Origin: Granulosicoccus sp963833195
GTDB taxonomy: Bacteria; Pseudomonadota; Gammaproteobacteria; Granulosicoccales; Granulosicoccaceae
Assembly (NCBI GenBank): GCA_963833195.1
Contig: CAWHXF010000028.1
Location: forward strand, 1,364,001-1,428,000
Length of the DNA: 64,000 nucleotides
Direction of reading: 5' to 3'
The translations under genes and the position numbers were made by a program. Below are positions 8,021 through 16,420 of the stretch, piece after piece; position 1 is the stretch's first letter; each line of letters begins with the position of its first letter. A model generated the notes under the pieces. It was given only the letters and a program-made list of their open reading frames with translations. It ran no database searches and was not told where the DNA came from.

Positions 8021-9949
8021 TCAGTTCGGCGGCGCACTGGCGCTCCGGCGGCGCTCGTACAGCACGCGCGAGTCGTCGAACGGCGCGTAGCCGAGCTGGT
8101 AGTCGAAGCGCGTGCGCGGCACCGAGCGCGCGGGCACGTCCCAGCTCACGCGCACCTCCGCGTCGGTACCGCCCTCGACCACGCGGCCGCGGTACACCGG
8201 GTCCACGGCCGCGACGATGCCGGCCTCCGCGCCGATGCGCACGACGAAGCGTGCGGGCAACCGATCCGCCACGTCCTCCTGCGCCGCGCCTTCGGCGGCG
8301 ACGACGCTCGCGGAGAGCCGCACGCGCCCATCGGCCAGCCGCTCCACCGCCACGTCGTCGAAGGTGGGGAAGTCGGCCGGGTCGAGCGCGTCGTAGCGGG
8401 CCTGCATGATGGCGCGGAAGCGCTCGTTGACGTCCTCGAGCCCGCAATCGATCTCGCGCAGCGTGTCGCGCCAGAAGGTGAGAGGCGCGAGCCTTCGGGG
8501 CACGTCGTCGCGGCCCGCGGCGCGCAGGAAGTCGCCGAACGAGCCGGGGCCGCACGTCTGCAGGAAGGCCTCGGACCACAGGTCCCCTAGCGAGTAATAC
8601 AGGTCCGGATCGAAGGTGGCCGCGAAGTCGGCGTCGATCAGGTCCTCGAAGCGGATGTCCAGGCGCTGCCAGGACACGGCCGCGATGTCGTGGTTCGAGC
8701 TGCGCCGTCCGGGTTCCGGCACCACGTCGAAGGACACGTGCTGCGCCATGCCCTCGACGAAGAAGCGCGCCGCGGCGAAGTGGCGCGCGAGGGCCCGCTC
8801 GGACAGCACCGACTGCATCACGTGCACGCTCTCGTGTGCCAGCACGCGCGCCTGCGTCTCGTCGGCGTCGAAGGTGTCGAGGTCCATGCGGATGGTCTTC
8901 CAGGTCGCGAGCCCGGCGGCGTGCTCGCTGCTGGCCGCGAGATCCACCCGCACGCGCGGCAGCGCCTCGGGCGTCACGCCGAGCAGCCTGCCCACGTGCT
9001 CGAAGTCCGCGTCCGCACGAGTCTCCAGATAGGCGACCGTGTCGGCGTCCTCGGCATCGAACGCGAAGCGGTAGTGCTCGGTGTTCGTGACGGCGAAGGC
9101 CACCGGCTGAACCCCGTCGGTGCCGAGACGGGCGCTCGGCGAGACGCGGGCGAGCAGCACCCCGCCGAGCACGACCAGACCCAGCACGGTCAATGCCACG
9201 CGGCGCCGCCCGGCATGCTTCGGGTTCGCACGACCGCCCGTCGCGGCCGAGGGCGTGCGGCTCCAGAGCCGCCAGGCGAGGAGCAGCGACACGCAGGCCG
9301 CGCCGAGGTGCACGCCGATGGCGCGCCCGTCCACGACGAGCCGGCTGCCGTCGTACTCGTTCGACAGCATGCCGAGCACGCTGTAGAGCCCGGCGCTGCC
9401 CGTCGAGCTCTCCAGCAGCATGACCGAGACGAGATAGAGCGCGAACACCACGAGCCCCACGGTGCGGAACCACGACAGCAGCACGCCGTGGCACAGCACG
9501 ACGAACGCGAAGGCGAGGTCGCGCCACAGGAGCGTCGTCCAGGCCTGTGCGTAGAAGCGCCCGCCGAACGACTCGGGGTTGCCCGCGAGCAGCGCGGCGT
9601 CGAGCGCGTAGCCCGTGCCGATGACGGCCGTCAGCAGCAGCATGGCCGCGACGATCTTCGCGCCGAACACGCTCGCGCGCGAGATGGGCAGCGCGCGCAG
9701 GAAGTCGATGGTCGAGTCGTCGTGCTCGCGCGGAAAGAGCGACCAGGCGGTCACCAGCACGATGACGGCGGACAGCACCGCCACGCCGAAGTCGGTGCCC
9801 GGCCCGAGCACCTCCTCGTACCAGCTTCCGAAGGTCTCCTCGTCCACGCGCCCGGCGAACAGTTGCAGGGCGTAGCCGACGACGAGCAGCGCGAACCACA
9901 GCAGCGCGATGGGCGAGAGCTGCCTGAGCTCCTTGCCCACGAGCCGCAT
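8021..9949 (-). CDS. ABC-2 permease fused to a C-terminal HExxH (gluzincin-like) peptidase domain
   Basis: Inner-membrane subunit of an ABC-2 transporter, 642 residues. The N-terminal ~270 residues have about six hydrophobic segments and the ABC-2 hallmark ELRQLSPIALLWF and the FLRALPISRASVFGAK element. After a helix (VALTVLGLVVLGGVLL) comes a ~370-residue domain with the zinc-metallopeptidase motif AHESVH near residue 370 and a downstream Glu in FFVEGMAQH, the spacing of gluzincins (M1/M4-like). It would lie on the periplasmic side. ATG 9949 overlaps the preceding stop by one base (TGATG), placing it third in an ATPase-permease-permease operon. The peptidase fusion is unusual; catalytic activity is inferred from motifs only. 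Confidence 0.85.
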   Translation of the reverse strand: MRLVGKELRQLSPIALLWFALLVVGYALQLFAGRVDEETFGSWYEEVLGPGTDFGVAVLSAVIVLVTAWSLFPREHDDSTIDFLRALPISRASVFGAKIVAAMLLLTAVIGTGYALDAALLAGNPESFGGRFYAQAWTTLLWRDLAFAFVVLCHGVLLSWFRTVGLVVFALYLVSVMLLESSTGSAGLYSVLGMLSNEYDGSRLVVDGRAIGVHLGAACVSLLLAWRLWSRTPSAATGGRANPKHAGRRRVALTVLGLVVLGGVLLARVSPSARLGTDGVQPVAFAVTNTEHYRFAFDAEDADTVAYLETRADADFEHVGRLLGVTPEALPRVRVDLAASSEHAAGLATWKTIRMDLDTFDADETQARVLAHESVHVMQSVLSERALARHFAAARFFVEGMAQHVSFDVVPEPGRRSSNHDIAAVSWQRLDIRFEDLIDADFAATFDPDLYYSLGDLWSEAFLQTCGPGSFGDFLRAAGRDDVPRRLAPLTFWRDTLREIDCGLEDVNERFRAIMQARYDALDPADFPTFDDVAVERLADGRVRLSASVVAAEGAAQEDVADRLPARFVVRIGAEAGIVAAVDPVYRGRVVEGGTDAEVRVSWDVPARSVPRTRFDYQLGYAPFDDSRVLYERRRSASAPPN

Positions 9950-12045
9950 CACGGGCGCACCGCCGCGGCGTCCGCAGACGGGTCCGCCGAGGCGTCCGCC
10001 GAGGAGGCCGGACGCGGGATCACGCCGTCGAAGCCCGGCACCGTGAGCCGCGCGCTGCCCAGCCGCACCGGCTGGTGGACGTCGCCGGACTCGAACTCGG
10101 TCGCCGCGTACACGCGCTGGCCGGCCCCGTAGCGGCTCGAGAGCACGTGCACCGCCTCCCCCGCACGGCACTCGTCCTCGATCTCGTCGTCGCGGTCGAC
10201 GTCGTACTCGCCGTCGAAGGGCCCGAGCGGCGCGTGGCGCAGGAAGCAGGTGCCCGCCCGCCACGCGTCCTCGTCGGTGCCGACCGCGGACAGCACGTCG
10301 CGCAGGCCCGGCGCATCGGCCACGCCCGGATCGACGTCGAGCGGCTCGTAGCCCACCGCCACGCGCTGCACGCCGCGCGCGTCGGCCGCGGCCGAGAAGC
10401 GCGGCACCAGCGGCGGCACGGACGCCAGCACCGCACGCGCGCCGGGCTCGGCCGCCGCGCGCAGCAGCCAGTCGCGCCAGCCCCGATCGAAGGCGTCCCA
10501 GTCCAGGCCCGTCGCGGCGGTGAACCGCTCGCGCGCGGAGCGCTGCCGGTCCGCCCAGCTCGCGAGCGCCGTCGCCCCGGGGGACGTGGCCAGGAATTCG
10601 CTCGCGAGCGCGGACACCGCGTCCGGACGCGCGCCGGCGTCCACCCCCTCGGTGGCGAGCCACTGCATGGCGACGAACGCCAGCGCCTCGGCGCCCGGGT
10701 AGGCGAACGCGTCGGCCACGAGCTGCCAGTTGTCGATGAGCTCCGCGCGCTGCCCGGTGCCCGAAGCCTCGGGAAAGCGCGCCAGCGCGTAGGCGGCGCG
10801 CGCGACGAGCTCGTCGCGGTGCGCGGGGTCGAGCGCGGACGGGTCGCCGCCGGTCTCGGCCCACCAGCGCGTGAAGCCGTCCAGCACCCAGTGGTGCGGC
10901 TCGAACGGCGCGCGCCCGCCGCTCTGCACCGACAGCAGGCCGTGCAGCACGACCGAGATCAGCACCGCATCGTCATAGGCGTCCTGGTCGAGCCAGTTGG
11001 CCGCGACGTACACGTCGCCGGACGCGCCGTAGTCGATGTCGTAGCGCTCGCGCGAGGGGCGCAGCGCCACGCGCACGGTCGCCAACGAGGTGAGCCCGAG
11101 TCGCTGCTGCACGCCCGTCACCGCGTCGACCGTGCGCTCGAAGAAGCGCGCGCCTTCGTCCTCGAACGCGGGGTCGATGTAGTGCAGCTCCACGGGCGGC
11201 GCGTCCGAGCGCAGCACGGTCTCGCCGACGAAGCCCACGGGCTCGACGGTGCGCCGCTCGGCGATCAGGCCCGCCACGCCCAGGCCCGTGAAGGCGAGCA
11301 GCGCGAGCGTGACGTGATCGCGCCGGCTCGCCGGGCGTGCCAGCCGCTCGGCCACCGAGCCGCCGCCGAAGCCCGCGATGGCGAACCCCACCAGCGTGAA
11401 GCCCGCGGCCATGAGCAGCGTCCACGCCATCTCGTCCCACGGCACCACGTCGCGCTCGAACACGAAGAGCTGCGCGTCCAGCAGCGCGTAGGGCGCGAAG
11501 CGCGTGGCGTCGATGGCGGACCACGACACCACGAGCCACAGGATCACGACGGTGAGCGCGTACAGCAGCACGCGCAGGTGCCCGCACAACGAGAAGCAGA
11601 ACGCCGCGCTCCAGTACAGGGCCAGCACCACGAGCGACTTGCCGTACAGCAGGGCGAGCCAGCGCGGCGCGGGGTCGTCGATGATGCGGTTCGACGCGAG
11701 CGTGCACAGCGCGAGGATCGCGCCCATCACGAGCGCGAGGTACGCGAAGCCGAGCAGCCACTTCAACGCCAGCGGCCACAGCCGCCCGACGGGCAGCGCC
11801 TCCACGAACAGCCGCGTGCGCGACAGGTACTCGCGCGCCACGAGCCGGTTGCCGACGATCAGCACCACCAGCGGCACGACGGTGAGCAGCGCGAAGCGCA
11901 CCACCTCGAACGGGCTGATGGCGTAGGCCGCCACGCGATTCTGCAGCAGCGCGAGTCCGGTGAGCGCGAGGCTCGCCAGCACCAGCCCGAAGGCCGCGCC
12001 CGCGTGCTCGCGCGCGTCCTTGCCCAGCAGGGAGAGGGTCCTCAC
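9949..12045 (-). CDS. ABC-2 permease with a degenerate C-terminal peptidase-like domain
   Basis: Paralogue of the next gene, 698 residues. The N-terminal part has about seven hydrophobic helices with RLVAREYLSRTRLFVEALPV, then a further helix (VTLALLAFTGLGVAGLIA) and a long extracytoplasmic domain. At the position of the partner's HESVH it has VVLHGLLSVQ near residue 365, and WVLDGF where the partner has FVEGM, so two of three zinc-ligand/catalytic positions are lost; probably a pseudo-enzyme. It ends in a long Asp/Ser/Ala tail. GTG 12045 overlaps the ATPase stop (GTGA) and its stop overlaps the next ATG, so the three genes are translationally coupled. Confidence 0.85.
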   Translation of the reverse strand: MRTLSLLGKDAREHAGAAFGLVLASLALTGLALLQNRVAAYAISPFEVVRFALLTVVPLVVLIVGNRLVAREYLSRTRLFVEALPVGRLWPLALKWLLGFAYLALVMGAILALCTLASNRIIDDPAPRWLALLYGKSLVVLALYWSAAFCFSLCGHLRVLLYALTVVILWLVVSWSAIDATRFAPYALLDAQLFVFERDVVPWDEMAWTLLMAAGFTLVGFAIAGFGGGSVAERLARPASRRDHVTLALLAFTGLGVAGLIAERRTVEPVGFVGETVLRSDAPPVELHYIDPAFEDEGARFFERTVDAVTGVQQRLGLTSLATVRVALRPSRERYDIDYGASGDVYVAANWLDQDAYDDAVLISVVLHGLLSVQSGGRAPFEPHHWVLDGFTRWWAETGGDPSALDPAHRDELVARAAYALARFPEASGTGQRAELIDNWQLVADAFAYPGAEALAFVAMQWLATEGVDAGARPDAVSALASEFLATSPGATALASWADRQRSARERFTAATGLDWDAFDRGWRDWLLRAAAEPGARAVLASVPPLVPRFSAAADARGVQRVAVGYEPLDVDPGVADAPGLRDVLSAVGTDEDAWRAGTCFLRHAPLGPFDGEYDVDRDDEIEDECRAGEAVHVLSSRYGAGQRVYAATEFESGDVHQPVRLGSARLTVPGFDGVIPRPASSADASADPSADAAAVRP

Positions 12046-13073
12046 GCCGACGCGCGTGCCCCGGAGGCGCTGCCGCCGCCTCCGACGAGCGCGACGAACA
12101 CGTCCTCGAGCGTGAGTCGGTCCGCGCGCCAACCGGGCGCCAGCATCGACGGCCTGACCGGGGGGACCGGTCCCGGGTACTGCAGCACGAGGTGGCGCCG
12201 GCCGACGCGCACGACGTCCTCGAGGGTACGCAGCCGCGCCTGCGCGAACTCGCCGGGCAGGGAGCCCGGCACGTCGTCGGCCACGTCGATGGAGTACCCG
12301 GCGATGCTCGCGCGCAGCGGCCCGAGCGCCCCCTCGTGCACGGCGCGCCCGCTCTCGACGATGGAGATGCGCGTGGCGATGGCCTCGATCTCGTCGATCA
12401 GGTGCGTGGAGAAGAACACCGTGGCGCCCTCGCGCGCGGTCTGCTCGCGCACGAGATCCAGGAACTCGCGCCGCGCCACCGGATCCATGCCCGCGGTGGG
12501 CTCGTCGAGGATCAGCAGATCCGGACGCGTGGCGAGCGCCAGCGCCAGCGCGAGCTTGGCGCGCATGCCGCCGGAGAACGTGCCGAGGCGGCGCTTCGGC
12601 GGCAACCCGAACGCCTCGTTCAACCCGCGCCAGCGCCGCTCGTCCCACTTCGGGTAGAAGCCGCGCACGAACCTGGCGAGCGCGCGCGGCGTCATCCACG
12701 GGTACATGTGCTGCTCCTGGGCGACGTAGCCGATGCGCCGGCGCGCCGCCACCACGTGCCCCGACAGCGGCTCGCCGAACAGCCGCACCTGCCCGGCGTC
12801 CATGCCCGTGATGCCCATCAGGATGCGGATGGCGGTGGACTTGCCCGCCCCGTTCCTGCCCAGGAAGCCGTGCACCTCGCCGCGCCCCACGCTCAGCGAC
12901 AACCCGTCCAGCACGGGGACGGCACCGAAGCGCTTGACCACGCGCTCCATCTCGATGACGGGTCCGGCGGGATCCGGGCCCGGAACGTCGGCCCACATGG
13001 CGCCGGTGGCCCCGGGTGCACGCACGTACGGGTCGGGCGCGGGCGCACCCCGGTCGTAGGCCGGTTCGGTCAT
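12042..13073 (-). CDS. ABC transporter ATP-binding protein
   Basis: Cytoplasmic ATPase of 343 residues that drives the two ABC-2 permeases downstream. It has Walker A GRNGAGKST, Q-loop AQEQHMYP, signature FSGGMRAK, Walker B LLILDEPTAGMDP and the switch histidine in FFSTHLIDE. About 40 Gly/Ala/Pro-rich residues precede the fold, and the C-terminal ~100 residues are a variable domain ending in RLTLEDVFVALV, common in ABC-2 exporters of the CcmA/YadG type. It is first gene of the operon, with the 138-base gap to the divergent aldo/keto reductase as likely promoter region. The cargo is unknown. Confidence 0.93.
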   Translation of the reverse strand: MTEPAYDRGAPAPDPYVRAPGATGAMWADVPGPDPAGPVIEMERVVKRFGAVPVLDGLSLSVGRGEVHGFLGRNGAGKSTAIRILMGITGMDAGQVRLFGEPLSGHVVAARRRIGYVAQEQHMYPWMTPRALARFVRGFYPKWDERRWRGLNEAFGLPPKRRLGTFSGGMRAKLALALALATRPDLLILDEPTAGMDPVARREFLDLVREQTAREGATVFFSTHLIDEIEAIATRISIVESGRAVHEGALGPLRASIAGYSIDVADDVPGSLPGEFAQARLRTLEDVVRVGRRHLVLQYPGPVPPVRPSMLAPGWRADRLTLEDVFVALVGGGGSASGARASA

Positions 13074-13211
13074 GCGGGCGGGGCGTCGGGTCGTCGAAGG
13101 CTCGCGATGATAGCGGCAACCCGAGCCGCGGCCGGAGCGTCGGGCGCGACGCCGGCGGCACGTGGACGCGAAAATGTCATTCTAGGGGTCCGCCCCGTCT
13201 CCCCGCCGCCC

Positions 13212-14186
13212 ATGCTCTCGCTCGCGCACCGCACCGCCCTGGGCGCCACCGGCGTCTCCATCCCGCCGATCTGCTTCGGCACGTCCAGCCTCGGGGACAT
13301 GCCGAACACCTACGGTTACGGGGTGGATGCCGAGCGCGCGCACGCGACCCTGCGGCGCATCCTCGAAGGCCCCATGCCGTTCGTGGACACCTCCAGGAAC
13401 TACGGCGCGGGCAGAAGCGAGGCGCGCATCGGCGAGGTGTTGCGCGAGCTCGGCGGGTTGCCGGACACCGCGGTGCTGTCGACCAAGCTCGACCGCGACC
13501 CCGACACGAACCGCTTCGATGCCGCGCGCGCGCGGCGCTCGCTCGAGGAGTCGCTCGCGGCGCTGGGGCTGTCGCGCGTGCAGATCCTGCACCTGCACGA
13601 CCCCGAACACGCCGACGGCACGCACGACATCGTGCGCCCGGGCGGCGCGCTGGACGAGCTCCGGAAGCTGCGCGACGAGGGCCTGTGCGACGCCATAGGC
13701 CTGGCCGCCGGCAACGTCGACGTCATGCTGCCCATCGTGCGCGACAACGCCTTCGACGTGATGATCACGCACAACCGCTACACGCTGCTGAACAGGAACG
13801 CGGCCGGGCTGATCGCGCTCGCGCGCGAGCGCGGCGTCGCCGTCATGAACGCAGCCCCCTACGCCGGCGGCGTGTTCGCCAAGGGCAGCGGCGAGATGCC
13901 GCGCTACGTCTACCAGGAGGCCGACGACGCGGCGCTCGAGCCCGTGCGCCGCGTGGAGGCGCTGTGCCGGGAGCACGACGTCGCGCCGGGCGCGGCGGCT
14001 CTGCAGTTCTCGATGCGCGACGCGCGGATCGCCGCGACCATCTGCGGCGTGTCGAAGCCCGAGCGGGTCGACCAGACGCTCGCGTGGGCGCAGGTCGACG
14101 TGCCGCAGGCGCTGTGGGACGCGCTCGCGAAGCTGCCGCACTCGAGCGACGACCCGGAGGCGTCGCGGGTCATTCCGAAGGAATGA
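13212..14186 (+). CDS. Aldo/keto reductase family oxidoreductase
   Basis: NADPH-dependent oxidoreductase of the AKR TIM-barrel fold, 324 residues. Visible family features are FGTSSLGDM near the N terminus, FVDTSRNYGAGRSEARIG (catalytic Asp and Tyr), STKLDRD (Lys), QILHLHDPE (His) and the cofactor region VMNAAPYAGGVFAKG. The closest recognisable group is the L-fucose/D-threo-aldose 1-dehydrogenase-like reductases, but the substrate is not certain. ATG 13212 follows a GC-rich leader without a clear Shine-Dalgarno sequence. It is divergent from the ABC operon and its stop abuts a strong hairpin at 14187-14240. Confidence 0.88.
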   Translation: MLSLAHRTALGATGVSIPPICFGTSSLGDMPNTYGYGVDAERAHATLRRILEGPMPFVDTSRNYGAGRSEARIGEVLRELGGLPDTAVLSTKLDRDPDTNRFDAARARRSLEESLAALGLSRVQILHLHDPEHADGTHDIVRPGGALDELRKLRDEGLCDAIGLAAGNVDVMLPIVRDNAFDVMITHNRYTLLNRNAAGLIALARERGVAVMNAAPYAGGVFAKGSGEMPRYVYQEADDAALEPVRRVEALCREHDVAPGAAALQFSMRDARIAATICGVSKPERVDQTLAWAQVDVPQALWDALAKLPHSSDDPEASRVIPKE

Positions 14187-14240
14187 GCCGCCGTCGCGCC
14201 CGATACGCGGTGTGTTCCGCGAATCGGGCGCGACGACGGC
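14187..14240. terminator. Long hairpin between convergent genes, probable bidirectional terminator
   Basis: Arms of 18 bases (14187-14204 and 14223-14240) pair with a single G-T-type mismatch, and a 5-bp inner stem CGCGG/CCGCG (14206-14210, 14217-14221) closes a six-base loop TGTGTT. It begins at the last base of the aldo/keto reductase stop region and ends 16 bases before the convergent SpoIIAA-like gene's stop. No U tract follows in either direction. Confidence 0.7.
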
Positions 14241-14255
14241 GGGCCGGACCCGGAC

Positions 14256-14666
14256 TCAGGCCGTCGCCGGAGCCGCGCCCGCGACCGCTGCGGGCCGGGC
14301 GCCCACGAAGGCCCAGGCCTCGGCGGTCTCGCCCTTCTCGAAGGTCTTCGACTCGATGGGCAGCATCGCGGCCACCGCCTTCAATGCCGCGTCCATGTGC
14401 GCGGGGGCGCCGACGACCGCGTAGCGGCGCAGTCCCGACAGCGCCTTGAAGTGCGTGCGCACGACGTCGGCGTCGAGCAGCGCGCCGAGCTCGTTGCCCT
14501 CGTAGTGCTCGAACAGCAGCAGCAGGCTCACCTCCTCCTGCGTCTCGAAGGCGGCCTCCATGCGGCTCGCCATGGTGGCCAGGTCCTCCTCGGACACCTT
14601 GCCGGGAATGTCGAACGCGAAGACGCTCGGCGAATCGGTGCGGATCTCTCGTACGGGTGCTTGCAT
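14256..14666 (-). CDS. SpoIIAA-like (STAS/SEC14-type) small protein
   Basis: Cytosolic protein of 136 residues matching the SpoIIAA-like family: FAFDIPGKVSEEDLATMASR, the VSLLLLFEHYEG strand, FKALSGLRRYAVVG and the Phe/Glu-rich end SKTFEKGETAEAWAFV. The family has a STAS-like alpha/beta fold; its function is unknown, with roles in membrane or lipid association suggested from structure. Nothing in the neighbourhood (aldo/keto reductase, NYN protein) defines a partner. The Ala-rich tail is an idiosyncratic extension. Confidence 0.8.
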   Translation of the reverse strand: MQAPVREIRTDSPSVFAFDIPGKVSEEDLATMASRMEAAFETQEEVSLLLLFEHYEGNELGALLDADVVRTHFKALSGLRRYAVVGAPAHMDAALKAVAAMLPIESKTFEKGETAEAWAFVGARPAAVAGAAPATA

Positions 14667-14829
14667 GGGATGAATGGAAGGATGAGTAGAACGGCCGTCG
14701 AGCTTCGGTCGCCGTCGGCGCGCGCTGGGCCGCCCTGCAACGATTACCCGTGCGTTTGCAACCGGTGCGTCGCCGCCCTGCTCGTCCTTGTCCCGCTCGC
14801 CTCGCTTCGGTGCGGCTCGTCCGAACGCG

Positions 14830-16293
14830 TCAGGCCAGCACCTCGCGGATGACGTAGCCGCCCGAGCGCTCGTCGGCCTCCAGCGCGAAGAGCCCCTGCG
14901 CCTCCGCCTCCTCGAGCATCTTGCTGAACGAGTCGAAGCCGTAGTAGCTCTCGTTGAAGCCCGGCCGCCGGCGCTTGAGCGTCTGCTTGATCATCGAGCC
15001 CCAGAGCTTGTCCTTGCCGCCGCGCTCGTTGCTGAGCGCCGCCGCGGTGCGGTACACCAGATCGATGCCTTCCTGCTGCCTGTCCTCGTCCGTGGCCTCG
15101 TCGGTGGCCTCGTCGGTGGCCTCGTCGGCGGACTCGTCCTCGTCCCCGGCGGCATGGGCACCCGTCTCGTCGTCGGACTCGTCGCCGTCGTCCGGCTCGA
15201 CGCCGTCGTCGCCGGCGACGAGATCGAAGTCCTCGTCATCGTCCTCGAAGGGGTCGTCGCCCACGCCCACGTCGTGCACGTGCGAGAAGGGCGAACGGGC
15301 ACGGGTGCTCGAGCCGGCTCCGGTGCGCGCCGCCGGTGTGGCGGCGGCGACCCCGTCGCCGGGCGTCGCGACGACATCGGCCCCGTCCGCGTCCTCGTGC
15401 CCGACCCCGTCCGGGCGCTCGTCGCTCGCGGCCACGGCGTCGGTGCGTGCGCCATCGCGGGACCCTCGCTCCGCGCCGCGGCCGCCCCGCCCACCGCGGT
15501 GCGAGCGCTCGCGCCCCTTCGACTCGCCTTTCGATTCGACCTGTGAATCGGCCTTCGGCTCGGCCCGTGCGACGTCACGGTCCGCGTTCCGGCCGTCGTC
15601 CGATGATGGGTCCCGCGCATCGGCCGGTGCGTCCGCGCGCGCGCCGTTCGCTGGCCCGTTCGCTGGCCCGTTCGGAGCCTCGGCGGACGTCTCCGGTGGC
15701 GCCTCGGCCGCACCGTCGCCGCCGCGCCCGCGCCCGGAGCGCCCCGAGCGCTTGCGACCTCCGCGACTGCGACCCGAGCCGCCGTCCCCGCGCACCGGCG
15801 TGCGCTGGCGCTCGAGCTCGCGCACGAGGTCGTCGTAGTAGATGAACTCGTCGCAATTGCTGATCAGCAGATCGGACGTCGAGTTCTTGACTCCCACGCC
15901 GATGACCGTCTTCGCGTTCTCGCGCAGCTTGCTCACGAGCGGCGAGAAGTCCGAGTCGCCGCTGATGACGACGAACGTGTCGACGTGCTGCTTCGTGTAG
16001 CAAAGATCCAGCGCGTCCACGACCATGCGGATGTCGGCGGAGTTCTTGCCGGACATGCGCACGTGCGGAATCTCGATCAGCTCGAAGGCCGCCTCGTGCA
16101 TGGGGCCCTTGAACTCCTTGTAGCGGTCCCAGTCGCAGTAGGCCTTCTTGACCACGATGCTGCCCTTGACGAGCAGCCGCTCGAGCACGTGCTGAATGTT
16201 GAACTTGCGGTACTTCGCGTCGCGCACACCGAGCGCGATGTTCTCGAAATCGCAGAACAGCGCGAGGCTGCGGTCGTCGGGCTGGAGGGCCAT
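14830..16293 (-). CDS. NYN-domain RNase-like protein with C-terminal OST-HTH/LOTUS domain
   Basis: Predicted cytosolic RNA-processing protein, 487 residues. The N-terminal NYN (PIN-like) domain, about 1-160, shows LALFCDFENIALG, VKKAYCDWDRY, KNSADIRMVVDAL, VISGDSDFSPLVSKLRE and GVGVKNSTSDLLISNCDEF, with the conserved acidic residues for metal binding. A low-complexity linker of about 220 residues follows, rich in Arg/Gly then Asp/Glu, including GPANGPANG and repeated DEAT units. The last ~75 residues (LWGSMIKQTLKRRRPGFNES, then GYDS-like YYGFDSFSKMLEEAE) form an OST-HTH/LOTUS domain, which binds structured or G-rich RNA. The tripartite layout is known in proteobacteria but little studied. Confidence 0.9.
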   Translation of the reverse strand: MALQPDDRSLALFCDFENIALGVRDAKYRKFNIQHVLERLLVKGSIVVKKAYCDWDRYKEFKGPMHEAAFELIEIPHVRMSGKNSADIRMVVDALDLCYTKQHVDTFVVISGDSDFSPLVSKLRENAKTVIGVGVKNSTSDLLISNCDEFIYYDDLVRELERQRTPVRGDGGSGRSRGGRKRSGRSGRGRGGDGAAEAPPETSAEAPNGPANGPANGARADAPADARDPSSDDGRNADRDVARAEPKADSQVESKGESKGRERSHRGGRGGRGAERGSRDGARTDAVAASDERPDGVGHEDADGADVVATPGDGVAAATPAARTGAGSSTRARSPFSHVHDVGVGDDPFEDDDEDFDLVAGDDGVEPDDGDESDDETGAHAAGDEDESADEATDEATDEATDEDRQQEGIDLVYRTAAALSNERGGKDKLWGSMIKQTLKRRRPGFNESYYGFDSFSKMLEEAEAQGLFALEADERSGGYVIREVLA

Positions 16294-16420
16294 CTAGTTC
16301 CTGGGTCGTCGTGGCGCGAGCCGGGCCGGCCCGGCGCGGACGACGGCGATGGTACACGCAGCACCGCGACGGCCCTCGTCCAGCCCCCCGCGACCGCGCG
16401 CGACCGTATGATGACGCGAC

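Noticed and set aside
5907..9899. Very long minus-strand ORF of more than 1,300 codons
   Set aside because: Arg/Ala-rich shadow frame of the SLC13 and ABC permease genes, without family motifs.
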